Of a stretch of DNA of 64,000 nucleotides, positions 6,991 to 15,870 are shown one piece after another (the first letter of the stretch is position 1; the number at the start of each line of letters is the position of its first letter). Source of the stretch: Pseudomonadota bacterium (lineage in GTDB: Bacteria; Pseudomonadota; Gammaproteobacteria; UBA9214). The stretch spans positions 62,001 through 126,000 of the forward strand of contig JAWLAI010000004.1 of NCBI GenBank assembly GCA_041395565.1. The letters run 5' to 3'. The notes beneath the pieces are model-generated. The model was not told the DNA's origin. It saw nothing but the letters and a program-made list of their open reading frames with translations, and did not search any database. The position numbers and the translations under genes were made by a program.

Positions 6991-8334
6991 TCAGAACTGC
7001 CAGTTCACCTGGGCGCTGAGGATGTCGACCGAGGCGTCATACTCGCCGTTGATGCGGTGCAGGCCCTCGGTGAACGGGAACGACGAGGAGTAGGCATCGG
7101 TACTGTTGATGCGGGCGTTGTCGATGAACAGATGGGCGTAGCCGAAGTCGAAGCTCAACGCGCTCGAGAGCTTGTAGCCGGCACCCAGCGCCAGCCAGGT
7201 GCGGTCCTCGTCCGGCAGGGCGGCCAGGCGGAATTGCGAGCTGGGTATCGGGTTCTTGTCCAGCGCCAAGCCGCCGCGGAACGTCCAACGATCGTCATAC
7301 TTGTAGCTCGCGCCAACCGAATAGCGGAAGGTGTCCTTCCAGTTGAGCGGTATGGTGCCGGTGGAGCCGCTGCCGCTGCGCAATACCAGCGATTGCAGCT
7401 TGTTCCAGTTCGTCCACATGACGTCCGCCATGACCGCCCAGTTCGGGTCGATTTCATGGTAGGCGCTCAATAGCATGGAGCCGGGCAAGGAGACGTCAGC
7501 CGCTGCGCTGTTGCTCGGTGCCACGGCGCTGGTCGAGGTGAAGTCGCCTTTCAGATTCACGTCCACCCCGGAGCGATAGGCAAACCCGAAACGGGTATGC
7601 TCCGAGGGCTCCAGCAGGATACCGACGTTCCAGCCGAAACCCCAGTCATCGACATCATACTCGCCGAACTGGTCGGACAAGCCAGGGAACCCCCCGAAGT
7701 AGCCATCGTCGATGACCAGCTTGTAAATGAGGTTGGCATACATGGCGCTGACGCCGGCACCGATCGTCACATGATCGTCGACCTTATAGGACAGCGTGGG
7801 ATTCAGGTTGACCGTAGTGATGTCCCCTTCCGTGCTGGAGTAGCGACCGACCCAGCCAGTGCCGTACTCGGTTTTCAGGCCAAACGGCACGTTGACGCTG
7901 ATGCCGAAATTCCAGCGCTCGTTCAGTTCCTGCACGTAGGTGAAATGCGGCACCACGCCGGTAACGCCCGCATCCGTATCATTGTCCGCGCCGGGACTGA
8001 TGGTCGGATTGGCCGGGAACGGAAATGGCACGCCGGGGTTGTCGTACAGGGAATTGTATTGCGCGCTACCGTTGAATTCGGTTTGCGGCACTACGACGTG
8101 CATTCCGGCCGACAGCTGCTTGCCGTCCAGTCGCGACATGCTGGCCGGATTGAAGAACACCGTGGAGGCGTCTGCGGCTATCGAGCCGGCGCCGGCATAG
8201 GCGGTACCCATGCTGCTGACGCTCTGTTCGATGAGCGCGAAACCGCTGGCAAACGCGTTGCCCATTGCCAGTGACAGCAGCCCAGCGGTACCGAGCGCGC
8301 AGCCGCGACGAACAGCGGGTTGGAACATGGCCAT
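6991..8334 (-). CDS. FadL/OmpP1/TodX-family outer-membrane channel (copy 1)
   Basis: Outer-membrane beta-barrel that lets hydrophobic molecules such as fatty acids or hydrocarbons diffuse inward. The start at 8334 is supported by GGAGAGGAG and gives a 447-residue precursor with a signal peptide ending at AFA-SGFALIEQ. The mature N-terminus SGFALIEQSVSSMGTAYAGAG is the FadL signature that plugs the barrel, and NPASM follows in the hatch region. The chain ends in the aromatic QVNWQF expected for BAM recognition. It is divergent from the second FadL-type gene, sharing a 288-base control region. Substrate is not predictable here. Confidence 0.9.
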   Translation of the reverse strand: MAMFQPAVRRGCALGTAGLLSLAMGNAFASGFALIEQSVSSMGTAYAGAGSIAADASTVFFNPASMSRLDGKQLSAGMHVVVPQTEFNGSAQYNSLYDNPGVPFPFPANPTISPGADNDTDAGVTGVVPHFTYVQELNERWNFGISVNVPFGLKTEYGTGWVGRYSSTEGDITTVNLNPTLSYKVDDHVTIGAGVSAMYANLIYKLVIDDGYFGGFPGLSDQFGEYDVDDWGFGWNVGILLEPSEHTRFGFAYRSGVDVNLKGDFTSTSAVAPSNSAAADVSLPGSMLLSAYHEIDPNWAVMADVMWTNWNKLQSLVLRSGSGSTGTIPLNWKDTFRYSVGASYKYDDRWTFRGGLALDKNPIPSSQFRLAALPDEDRTWLALGAGYKLSSALSFDFGYAHLFIDNARINSTDAYSSSFPFTEGLHRINGEYDASVDILSAQVNWQF

Positions 8335-8469
8335 CGTGATCTCCTCTCCAGGTTGTATAGCTGACGGGGAGCACACGATGATCTCAATACAGCCGGATCG
8401 ATACACCGATCCGGTGTCCGTCGTGCCTGACCGTGGTCAGCCCCCCTGCACTGTGTTGCATACACTACT

Positions 8470-8482
8470 GCACATGCTGTGC
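8470..8482. promoter_or_regulatory. Short inverted repeat in the divergent fadL control region
   Basis: GCACA at 8470-8474 and TGTGC at 8478-8482 form a 5-base inverted repeat with a 3-base centre. It may be an operator half-pair but is short enough to be chance. Confidence 0.2.
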
Positions 8483-8499
8483 TTATACAACAGTTTCGG

Positions 8500-8525
8500 T
8501 TGACAACCAGATAACCCTTTGTCAA
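8500..8525. promoter_or_regulatory. Candidate operator between the two divergent fadL-type genes
   Basis: TTGACAA at 8500-8506 and TTGTCAA at 8519-8525 are perfect inverted 7-mers with centres 19 bases apart, in the middle of the 288-base divergent intergenic region. Each arm also resembles a -35 box, one per strand. A dimeric regulator acting on both genes would fit, but none is encoded next to it. Confidence 0.4.
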
Positions 8526-8622
8526 AGTGGCCGCAACCGGCGCGCGTGGTTGTAGTTGTTACACGACAATAAGAACTCGAATGGCGCGTGCGAGACACTA
8601 ATCACCAGCGAGGAGCAAAGCT

Positions 8623-10029
8623 ATGAAACGAACCCCGGGGTTATATCGTGCTGCGGTATTCGTCAGTGGCATGGTCTGTACTTCGATCGCCACTGCCACG
8701 ACCGGCTATTTCGCGCTGGGTTATGGTGCCAAAGCCATGGGCATGGCGGGTGCCGTCGTTTCCAATCCCCAGGACTCCATCGCCGCGGCAACCAATCCCG
8801 CCGGCATGGCGCTGGTCGGTGAACGTGTCGATGTCGGTATCCGTTTCTTCAGTCCGATCCGCGAGGCCGAGATAACGACATCCGCGGTCGGTGCCGGGTC
8901 GAACTTCGGCACGCCGTTCGACGTCGCTGACCAGAGCCGCCGCAACATGCACTACATTCCCAACGCCGGCTATACCAGCAGGATCAACGACCGGCTCTAC
9001 TGGGGTATCAGCGTTTACGGCAATGGCGGCATGAATACCACCTATGACCGCAACCTGTACGATCAAACGGCTGCCGTCCTGTTCAATCCCAGCGGCCCCG
9101 GCGCAACCCCCGCCGGCGTGGGCACCGGCGCCCCGCAGACCGGCAAGCTCGGCGTGGATCTGGCACAGGTGCTGTTTACCCCGACTATCGCCATGAAGCT
9201 CAATGACCGGCATGCCGTGGGCGCCACGCTGATCATCGGATCGCAACGCTTCAGTGCCCGGGGTCTCGGGAACTTCCAGTGTCTGACCACCGACGTGCAG
9301 GCGAACCCGGCAGGGTGTGCCACAGGCTATCCGGTAACGCCGTCCGACGGTCTGACCGACAACAGCAGCGACATCACCTACGGTGCCGGTGTGCGCCTCG
9401 GCTGGATCGGCGAAATCACTTCCACCGTGACGCTGGGGGCGACCGTTGCCAGCAAGGTCTACATGAAGGAATTCGGCGATTACGACAACCTGTTTGCCGA
9501 ACAGGGTGATTTCGATGTCCCGGCAAACTTTGCCGTCGGCGCCACCTTCAAGGCCACGCCGAAGCTGAAGCTTTCACTGGACTTCCAGCGCATCCTCTAC
9601 GAGGGCGTTAAATCGCTGTCCAATCCCGGCCCGGTTGCCAGTGCCTTTGGTCCGGTGCCGAACCCGCCGACAACCGGTTTCCTCGGCGCGGACAACGGCC
9701 TGGGTTTCGGCTGGGAGGATATCAACGTCTATCGCATCGGCATGGAGTATGCGTATGACAGCAACTGGACGCTGCGTGCCGGACTGGCCGTGAACGATCA
9801 GCCGATCCCGAAAGACGAGGTGCTGTTCAACATCCTGGCGCCGGCCGTGATTGAAAAGCATCTCACGCTGGGTTTCACCTATCAGCCGGATGGGAGCAGC
9901 GAGTGGAACTTCGCCTACATGCATGGCTTCGAGGAGAGCATCACCGACGACGCGACCGCGTTCGGTGTGCCCGCGACGATCAAGATGTATCAGAACTCGG
10001 TGGATATCAGCTACTCGAGAAAGTTCTGA
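8623..10029 (+). CDS. FadL/OmpP1/TodX-family outer-membrane channel (copy 2)
   Basis: A 468-residue beta-barrel precursor. A signal peptide of about 26 residues is followed by TGYFALGYGAKAMGMAGA, the N-terminal plug typical of the family, then NPAGMALVG. The C-terminus ends in the aromatic residue of SYSRKF, as in outer-membrane barrels. It is clearly diverged from copy 1: the plug sequences differ, and this copy has an extra loop near 120-150 rich in glycine and proline. GAGGAG precedes the start. The head-to-head pairing suggests the two channels serve related or alternately regulated hydrophobic substrates. Confidence 0.88.
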   Translation: MKRTPGLYRAAVFVSGMVCTSIATATTGYFALGYGAKAMGMAGAVVSNPQDSIAAATNPAGMALVGERVDVGIRFFSPIREAEITTSAVGAGSNFGTPFDVADQSRRNMHYIPNAGYTSRINDRLYWGISVYGNGGMNTTYDRNLYDQTAAVLFNPSGPGATPAGVGTGAPQTGKLGVDLAQVLFTPTIAMKLNDRHAVGATLIIGSQRFSARGLGNFQCLTTDVQANPAGCATGYPVTPSDGLTDNSSDITYGAGVRLGWIGEITSTVTLGATVASKVYMKEFGDYDNLFAEQGDFDVPANFAVGATFKATPKLKLSLDFQRILYEGVKSLSNPGPVASAFGPVPNPPTTGFLGADNGLGFGWEDINVYRIGMEYAYDSNWTLRAGLAVNDQPIPKDEVLFNILAPAVIEKHLTLGFTYQPDGSSEWNFAYMHGFEESITDDATAFGVPATIKMYQNSVDISYSRKF

Positions 10030-10055
10030 CAGCAGGCGGCAGGTCCGTGTTCAGC

Positions 10056-10085
10056 AAGGCCATCCCGTGGGATGGCCTTTTTTTT
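10056..10085 (+). terminator. Rho-independent terminator after fadL-type gene 2
   Basis: A perfect 10-base stem, AGGCCATCCC with GGGATGGCCT (ending about 10077), has a 2-base loop and is followed by eight T. It lies 27 bases after the stop. Confidence 0.93.
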
Positions 10086-10138
10086 GCGCCGGCCGGTGGC
10101 GGTCGTCAAACGCGGCGGGAACGGGCACAATAATCACC

Positions 10139-11128
10139 ATGATCCAGCGTTACTACGCCGCCGCCTGCCAGACCGATTTTGCCTGTCCGGCGACACGCGC
10201 CGAGATTGGCGCGCGCACGACGCACATGTGTACCCTGGCGGAGCAGGCCATTGTCGGCTACGAGCCGTTTCACGACGTGCGTCTGCTGGCGTTCCCCGAG
10301 TTTGCGCATGCCGCGCCGATCTACGACAGCGTGGCGAAGTTGCGCGACCGGCTGGCGCTGCCGGTACCCAACGAGCATACCGACCGCTATCACCGGCTGT
10401 GCCGGGAATACGGCTGCTATATCCAGACCGGCACCTTCCTGGAGGCCGATGCCGACTATCCCGATGCGGTGTTCAATACCACGGTGCTGGTGGGGCCGGG
10501 CGGGGTACTGTCGAAGTACCGCAAGGTCAATCCCTGGATACCCTGGGAACTGCATGCGAGCCCGCATGATATCGCCGACTATCCGGCAGAGCCGTTCCCC
10601 GTGGTGGAGACGGAGCTCGGTCGTCTCGGCGTCGCCATCTGCTACGACTGGCTGTTTCCCGAGGCGATCCGCCAGATTGCGTGCAATGGTGCCGAGGTGA
10701 TCATCCGCGTCTCCGCCTACATGGACCCCTGGGGCGCGACGCCCCCGCTGGACTGGTGGACGCTGTTCAACCGGGCGCGCGCCGTCGAAAACAGCGTCTT
10801 TGTGGTGGCGTCCAACCAGGGCGCCAGCCTGGGTCACTATCCGCCGTTTTCCTGGCCGGGCGGCAGCATGGTGGTCGATTACGACGGCCGCATCCTGGCG
10901 CAGGCGGATGCCGGTCCCGGCGAAAAGGTGGTGGTCGCGCCGGTCGATATCGCTGCATTGCGCCATGAGCGTGAGCGCAGGACCGGGCACGACATGCACG
11001 CGCATCTGCGCAGCACCATGTATCCCTACCTCGGGCAGCAGTATCTCGCGCCGGCAACTTCACATCCGCTCACGGCGGACGAGATCCGCGTGCGCATAGC
11101 GCAGGCCAAGCCGCGCACCCGCAGGTGA
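10139..11128 (+). CDS. Carbon-nitrogen hydrolase (nitrilase superfamily)
   Basis: Hydrolyses a carbon-nitrogen bond (amide, nitrile or carbamoyl) with a Glu-Lys-Cys catalytic triad. The triad is visible in the 329-residue product: Glu54 in AFPEF, Lys129 in KYRKVNP, and Cys168 in VAICYDW. The WIPWE loop after the lysine and the long C-terminal tail resemble aliphatic amidase/formamidase-type members more than N-acyltransferases, but the substrate cannot be fixed. The ATG at 10139 lies 54 bases after the preceding terminator, so an extended upstream start is excluded. No good ribosome-binding site is seen. Confidence 0.85.
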   Translation: MIQRYYAAACQTDFACPATRAEIGARTTHMCTLAEQAIVGYEPFHDVRLLAFPEFAHAAPIYDSVAKLRDRLALPVPNEHTDRYHRLCREYGCYIQTGTFLEADADYPDAVFNTTVLVGPGGVLSKYRKVNPWIPWELHASPHDIADYPAEPFPVVETELGRLGVAICYDWLFPEAIRQIACNGAEVIIRVSAYMDPWGATPPLDWWTLFNRARAVENSVFVVASNQGASLGHYPPFSWPGGSMVVDYDGRILAQADAGPGEKVVVAPVDIAALRHERERRTGHDMHAHLRSTMYPYLGQQYLAPATSHPLTADEIRVRIAQAKPRTRR

Positions 11129-11145
11129 GCGCGCTGGCGCGGCCT

Positions 11146-11929
11146 TCACGGCCTGCAGTTCGGTTTTCTGCCCAGTTGCAGCGCACGCTGTTGCAGCTGC
11201 ATGGCGGCGGGGATGCGCCGGGTGAGGTCGTCGATGCGCGAACTATGCGAGGGATGGGTGGACAGGAACTCGGGCGGTTGGCCGTCGCTGGTGCGATTCA
11301 TGTTGCTCCAGAGCTGCGTGCTCTCGCGCGGATCGAAACCCGCTTTCGCCATCAGGTCTAGGCCCAGCATGTCGGCCTCGCTTTCCTGCAACCGGCTGTA
11401 GGGCAGCAACACGCCGTACTGCGCGCCCACGCCCAGCAGTCCCATCAGTGTCTTGCCGGTGCCGCTGGTCGGGTTCGGCGACGGCATTGATCAGCCTGCC
11501 AAGTCCCTGCTCGACGGCGAACTGCTGCGAGACCCGTTCATTCGAATGCCGGGCCTGGACATGGGCCACCTCGTGCCCGATCACGGTGGCGAGCTGATGC
11601 TGGTTGGTGGCGACCTTGAGCAGGCCGGTGTTGACGCCGATCTTGCCGCCCGGCAGGGCGAAGGCGTTGGCACTGTCGTCCTCGAACACGACGACCTCCC
11701 AGTTGCCGCCGACCTCGCGGGTGATGGCATTGGCCACGCACTGGACGAACTGGTTGGCGCGGCGGTCGGCGGATACCGGTGTCTTGCCCTTGATGCTGGT
11801 GAAGGCCTGCAGTCCCATCTCGTTCATCTGGTTGTCCGGCATCAGCATCAACTGATTCCTGCCGGTGGGCGAGGTCGGGCAGGCGGCCAGTGTCAGGCCG
11901 ACAAGTAACGCGATGAAACGGACAGGCAT
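11146..11929 (-). pseudogene. loiP: LoiP/YggG-like M48 lipoprotein protease with frameshift
   Basis: Outer-membrane-attached zinc protease family. Two overlapping frames make one protein of about 260 residues. The first has a lipobox (LAAC), the zinc motif HEVAH, and runs to INAVAEP. The second resumes with PTSGTGKTLMGLLGVG and continues through LPYSRLQESEAD and FLSTHP to the stop. Removing one base from the GGG at 11471-11473 restores a single frame, so this is a one-base insertion in a short homopolymer. It may be a real mutation or a sequencing or assembly error. The ATG at 11929 follows GGAGG by eight bases; an in-frame GTG lies three codons upstream. It converges on the nitrilase gene. 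Confidence 0.88.
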
Positions 11930-12232
11930 AACGGGCACCTCCAGGTTTGCTGCCGGGATTATAAACCGCCCGGCCAGCGTGCAGCACCGCCCGGCCGCGA
12001 CGGGCCGGAATGTGCCCGCTCTACGTCGGTCCGCGGCCGGGCAGCTGTTTCGGGATTGCGCGCGTACCGCATGGCTGTGCAGCAGGGCACTCGACGCGCG
12101 CAGTCAGTGCAGCGCCGCCGGCCACATGGCGGGCGCACGCCCTTGGGGAGCGGGCGCTTTCCGCTCCTGTCCTGCTGGGCGCGCGCTTGCCGCGCCGTGC
12201 CCGCCGCGGTCGCTGCCACGGGGTATGTTCGG

Positions 12233-13117
12233 TCAGGAGCCGGCCAGCCGGCCGGGCAGGTGCTGACCGTACTCGAACAGCAGCAGGCCGCCCAGTATGG
12301 TGGCGGTGCCGAACCAGGTCTGTGCCTGGATCGCTTCGCCGTTCAACAGGCTGCCGAGCAGCAGCGCGAGCACCGGTGTCAGCAGCGTGATCAGCGCGAC
12401 CCGGGTCGCCTCGACCCGCCGCAGGATGTAATAGTACAGGGCGAAGCCGAGCACCGAGCCGATGATGCCGAGGTAGGCGATCGAGGCGGCAGCACGCAGC
12501 GGTACATGTCGCGGCAGGGACTCCCCGGTCAGGGCGCATACCGTGAGCAGCAGAATCACGGCCACGGCGAGACTGCCGATGGTGGTCGCCAGCGCCGGTA
12601 TGTCCGCAGCGATACGCTTGACGGCGATGGCACTGGCCGAATAGGCGGTTACCGACAGCAGCATGCCCGCGACTCCCAGCATGGCGTCGGGACCCAGCGC
12701 GCGCGAGCCGGTTAGCATCACCGCAAGACCGGCGATGCCGAGCAGCAACCCGACGGTGCGCGCCGGTGTCAGCGCGGTTTCCTGCAGCCAGAAATGCGCC
12801 ATGGCACCGGTCACCATCGGGGCGATGCCGAACAGCACCGAAATCCAGCCCGAGGGAATATAGCGTGCCGACCAGTACACCAGGGTCATGGCGCAGAACA
12901 GGCCGAGACCGGCGGCCAGGTAGGTGCGGCGTGCCGCGGTATGCCAGGGCAGGCTGATCCTGAACAGGGCCGCGACCGCCAATCCGGTGAATACGCCAAT
13001 GCACATGCGCGTCGTGATGCCGAACAGCCAGCCGACCTCGTCGCCGCTCCACTGGATGGCCAGTGGCGTGGTCGACCAGATCAGGATCACTCCGATGTAG
13101 GCGGCCGGGATGGACAC
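12233..13117 (-). CDS. EamA/DMT-family transporter
   Basis: Inner-membrane drug/metabolite-type exporter of 294 residues. Ten hydrophobic segments are arranged as two EamA repeats (about 4-130 and 145-285). Typical motifs are WSTTPLAIQW in the first helix and SVLGFALYYYILRRVEATRVAL in the second repeat; transported compounds vary widely in this family. The start is a GTG with AAGGAG six bases upstream. A strong hairpin terminator lies 34-65 bases upstream of the start on the same strand and could either end the preceding gene or attenuate this one. Confidence 0.9.
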   Translation of the reverse strand: MSIPAAYIGVILIWSTTPLAIQWSGDEVGWLFGITTRMCIGVFTGLAVAALFRISLPWHTAARRTYLAAGLGLFCAMTLVYWSARYIPSGWISVLFGIAPMVTGAMAHFWLQETALTPARTVGLLLGIAGLAVMLTGSRALGPDAMLGVAGMLLSVTAYSASAIAVKRIAADIPALATTIGSLAVAVILLLTVCALTGESLPRHVPLRAAASIAYLGIIGSVLGFALYYYILRRVEATRVALITLLTPVLALLLGSLLNGEAIQAQTWFGTATILGGLLLFEYGQHLPGRLAGS

Positions 13118-13150
13118 GACATTCTCCTTCAGTTGATGGTCGCAGTAACG

Positions 13151-13182
13151 AAAAAGGCCGCAGGGTTTGCACCGTGCGGCCT
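13151..13182 (-). terminator. Terminator or attenuator upstream of the EamA gene
   Basis: On the minus strand GGCCGCA and TGCGGCC enclose an inner GGT-GCAA-ACC hairpin with a GNRA-type loop and a single C-C mismatch, followed by TTTTT. It is 184 bases after the stop of the preceding minus-strand gene and only 34 bases before the EamA start codon. Confidence 0.8.
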
Positions 13183-13365
13183 TGGGAATTACTCAGTTGC
13201 TGCAGCTGTTATCCGTTCACTGCACCCGGTTTCCCGCATCCGCACGCGGCCGTCCGCCATGCCGGCAGTCGGCGCACGGGTGTTGCGATGCAGTGCATGA
13301 AACGGTTGTACATGCTGCCGAGTGTTTCAGAGGCGCGCAACGGTGTCAAGCGGTATGCGCCTGGC

Positions 13366-14130
13366 TCATTCCGTCGGCTGCTTCACCAGCACGCGCAGTT
13401 TCACGATGTCACTGGTGCGGAAGGAGAAGGAAAAGTTCCCGCTGCGGTTGCGCTGGGCAAACTGCAGCCGGTTGCCGCTGGCGCCCGCCAGGCGATATTC
13501 CTTTTCCATGACATTCCTGCGCGTGACCTTGACGGTTGCGCCGATGTACTTGTGCGCTTCCGCCACGTCGATCGGGATGTAGACCAGGCGGTAGCCTGTA
13601 TCATCCACGGATTTCACCTTTCTGCGCATATCCCGGTACGGCGCTTCCTCCGCGACCGGTTCATCCTCGATCTCGGTCGCCGGTGCGGGCTGCACGGCTT
13701 CCAGGGCCTCGTTGATCAACGCGTTGCGGGCGAATTCGGCCGCTGCGATGTCGTGCAGCACAAGTCCGGAGCGGTCCGCGAAGGTGAGGTTGGCCCGCAG
13801 AAAATTACTGGCATCGCGGCTGGCGATGGTATGCATGCGCATGCCCTGATGGACGCGCACCCCGGTGCGCAGCAGCTCCCAGCCGCCCCAGCTACCGAAC
13901 AGATACAGTCCCAGGCCAAGGGTGACCAGGAACGCGCTGCCGTACAGCGTCAGTGGTTTCCTGGCCTGGCGCCAGTACCGGCGACCGAAGACCATGGCGC
14001 CGAGCGGCGAGAACAGCAGTACGAAGACGCCCCAGCCAGGATGCCTGCCGAAGGCGAGGATGGCGAGCCAGCACAGCGCGAGCAGGGTGATGACGGCGGA
14101 AACCTGGGCTGCCACGTCAATCAGATTCAT
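13366..14130 (-). CDS. Membrane-anchored protein of unknown function
   Basis: I do not recognise this 254-residue protein. Three hydrophobic helices occupy about residues 8-27, 33-50 and 59-78, with a basic loop (GRRYWRQARKP) between the second and third. The remaining 170 residues are soluble: a helical region, an acidic proline-rich linker (near 145-165), and a C-terminal beta-rich region with many basic residues. It stands alone, 187 bases upstream of slyX's end, with no clear ribosome-binding site. It is shadowed by a long open frame on the other strand that I reject. Confidence 0.6.
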   Translation of the reverse strand: MNLIDVAAQVSAVITLLALCWLAILAFGRHPGWGVFVLLFSPLGAMVFGRRYWRQARKPLTLYGSAFLVTLGLGLYLFGSWGGWELLRTGVRVHQGMRMHTIASRDASNFLRANLTFADRSGLVLHDIAAAEFARNALINEALEAVQPAPATEIEDEPVAEEAPYRDMRRKVKSVDDTGYRLVYIPIDVAEAHKYIGATVKVTRRNVMEKEYRLAGASGNRLQFAQRNRSGNFSFSFRTSDIVKLRVLVKQPTE

Positions 14131-14317
14131 CTGGATAGGTCCGGTCGGAATGCAGGTTGAGACGCTTCAACACCAATGTTCGACACCGCCGGCTGTGAGC
14201 TTTAGTCGGTGACGGAGTTGGCGTATTACACCGGCTGCCGGGTGGCAATAGTGTGATCGGGTTCACAAAACCGGCAGCGGGCTGCAACCCGGCTCGCGTG
14301 GGGGTGTGCGCTAGGTT

Positions 14318-14536
14318 CTAGTAATGCGGGGGTGGTGGCTCGGCATCCGTCGTGCCGGGATAGCCTGCGGCAAGTCCGCGCAACTGCTCCTCGAGACGCT
14401 GAATCGTCGCCGCCTGTGCACGCGACTGCTGTTCCTGCAGCAGCAGGGCGCGCGTCATTTCATCGAGGGCGGCCTCGAGGTGCATCAGGCGCACCTCGAG
14501 TGCCTCCATGCGCTGCTCCAGGGCCGGGACTGACAT
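14318..14536 (-). CDS. slyX: SlyX protein
   Basis: Small cytoplasmic coiled-coil protein of unknown exact role, 72 residues. Residues 1-55 form a continuous heptad pattern (LEQRMEALEVRLMHLEAAL, then LLLQEQQSRAQAATIQRLEEQL). The proline-rich tail PPPPHY is the family hallmark. It follows purT by 23 bases on the same strand and may be cotranscribed with it. Confidence 0.88.
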   Translation of the reverse strand: MSVPALEQRMEALEVRLMHLEAALDEMTRALLLQEQQSRAQAATIQRLEEQLRGLAAGYPGTTDAEPPPPHY

Positions 14537-14559
14537 GGCGGGGCGGTTCCGGGCCTTGA

Positions 14560-15741
14560 CTAGAGTTGCGGCCTGACCGCGTCCGCGGCCCGTTTGGCCT
14601 TGTCCAGGGCGGTAGCGATGGCGCTGGCGCGCGCCAGCGCCACGCCCATGCGCCGGTGCCCGGCGACTTCCGGCTTGCCGAACAGGCGCAGCTGGGTGTC
14701 AGGCTCGGCCAGCGCCGCCTCGAGGCCGGTATACGCAACCTGCTGCGAGTCACCCGTCACCAGGATTACGCTGGATGCGGACGGTCCGTGCTGGCGGATA
14801 TTGGGGATGGGCAGGCCGAGGATGGCACGGGCATGCAGGGCGAACTGCGACAGGTCCTGGGAAATCATGGTGACCATGCCGGTGTCGTGCGGCCGGGGCG
14901 ATACCTCGCTGAAGATCGCCTCGTCGCCGCGGATGAAGAGTTCGACGCCGAAGATGCCGCGCCCGCCGAGCGCCGCCGTGACCTTGCCGGCAATATCGCG
15001 CGCCTGCGCCAGCGCCTGTTCACTCATGGCCTGGGGTTGCCAGGACTGACGGTAATCGCCATCCACCTGGACATGGCCGATCGGTTCGCAATAGCTGGTA
15101 CCGCCACTATGGCGCACGGTCAGCTGGGTGATTTCGTAATCGAATGCCACGAAGCCTTCCACGATCACCTTGCCGGCGCCACTGCGGCCACCCGCCTGGG
15201 CGTAGGCCCAGGCCGCGTCGATGTCGGCGCTTTCGCGCACGGTGCTCTGGCCCTTGCCAGAGGAACTCATGATGGGCTTGACCACGCAGGGCAGGCCGAT
15301 CTCTGCGATCGCCGCATCGAACTCAGCGCGCGTGGCCGCGAAGCGGTAGGGGGAGGTGGCCAGTCCCAGTTCCTCGGCCGCCAGGCGCCGGATACCCTCG
15401 CGGTTCATGGTGAGGCGCGCCGCACGTGCCGTGGGTATGACCGTATAGCCCTCTGCCTCCAGGTCCACCAGCGTGTCGGTGGCGATGGCCTCGATCTCGG
15501 GGACGATGTAATGCGGCCGTTCCCGCTCGATGACGGCGCGTAGCGCCGCGCCGTCAAGCATGGAAAGCGTGTGGCTGCGGTGTGCGACCTGCATGGCCGG
15601 GGCGTTGGCATAGCGGTCGACGACGATCACCTCGACGCCGAGCCGCTGCAATTCGATGACGACTTCCTTGCCCAGTTCGCCGCCACCACAGAACAGCACG
15701 CGCGTGGCGCTGGGGGAGAGCGGGGTGCCGATGGTGGTCAT
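14560..15741 (-). CDS. purT: Formate-dependent phosphoribosylglycinamide formyltransferase PurT
   Basis: Makes formyl-GAR in purine synthesis from formate and ATP, bypassing 10-formyl-tetrahydrofolate. The 393-residue ATP-grasp protein has the family length. Visible motifs are [11 protein letters not shown] at the N-terminus, [15 protein letters not shown] in the ATP-grasp lid, and [25 protein letters not shown] around the metal-binding glutamate. The folate-dependent enzyme PurN is also encoded in this window (39200-39880), so the organism has both routes for this step. Confidence 0.96.
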   Translation of the reverse strand: MTTIGTPLSPSATRVLFCGGGELGKEVVIELQRLGVEVIVVDRYANAPAMQVAHRSHTLSMLDGAALRAVIERERPHYIVPEIEAIATDTLVDLEAEGYTVIPTARAARLTMNREGIRRLAAEELGLATSPYRFAATRAEFDAAIAEIGLPCVVKPIMSSSGKGQSTVRESADIDAAWAYAQAGGRSGAGKVIVEGFVAFDYEITQLTVRHSGGTSYCEPIGHVQVDGDYRQSWQPQAMSEQALAQARDIAGKVTAALGGRGIFGVELFIRGDEAIFSEVSPRPHDTGMVTMISQDLSQFALHARAILGLPIPNIRQHGPSASSVILVTGDSQQVAYTGLEAALAEPDTQLRLFGKPEVAGHRRMGVALARASAIATALDKAKRAADAVRPQL

Positions 15742-15870
15742 GCCTGCATCCTGTGGCGGGTATCAAAAGGTGAGCGGATGATACCCGACCCGGTCGCCCG
15801 GCGCACAGCGTGCCGCCCTGTGGCGATGCGGTAACCCCTCTGGCCGCGGGCCCGGCCGCCGGTGCGCGCC

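Noticed and set aside
11939..12232. Gap between the LoiP-like and EamA genes searched for a gene
   Set aside because: No frame shows a start with a ribosome-binding site or any protein motif.
12021..13172. 383-codon minus-strand frame over the EamA gene
   Set aside because: Out of frame with the transporter, arginine- and histidine-rich, no motif.
13063..14160. 365-codon plus-strand frame over 13-14 kb
   Set aside because: Antisense to the membrane-protein gene and crossing a terminator.
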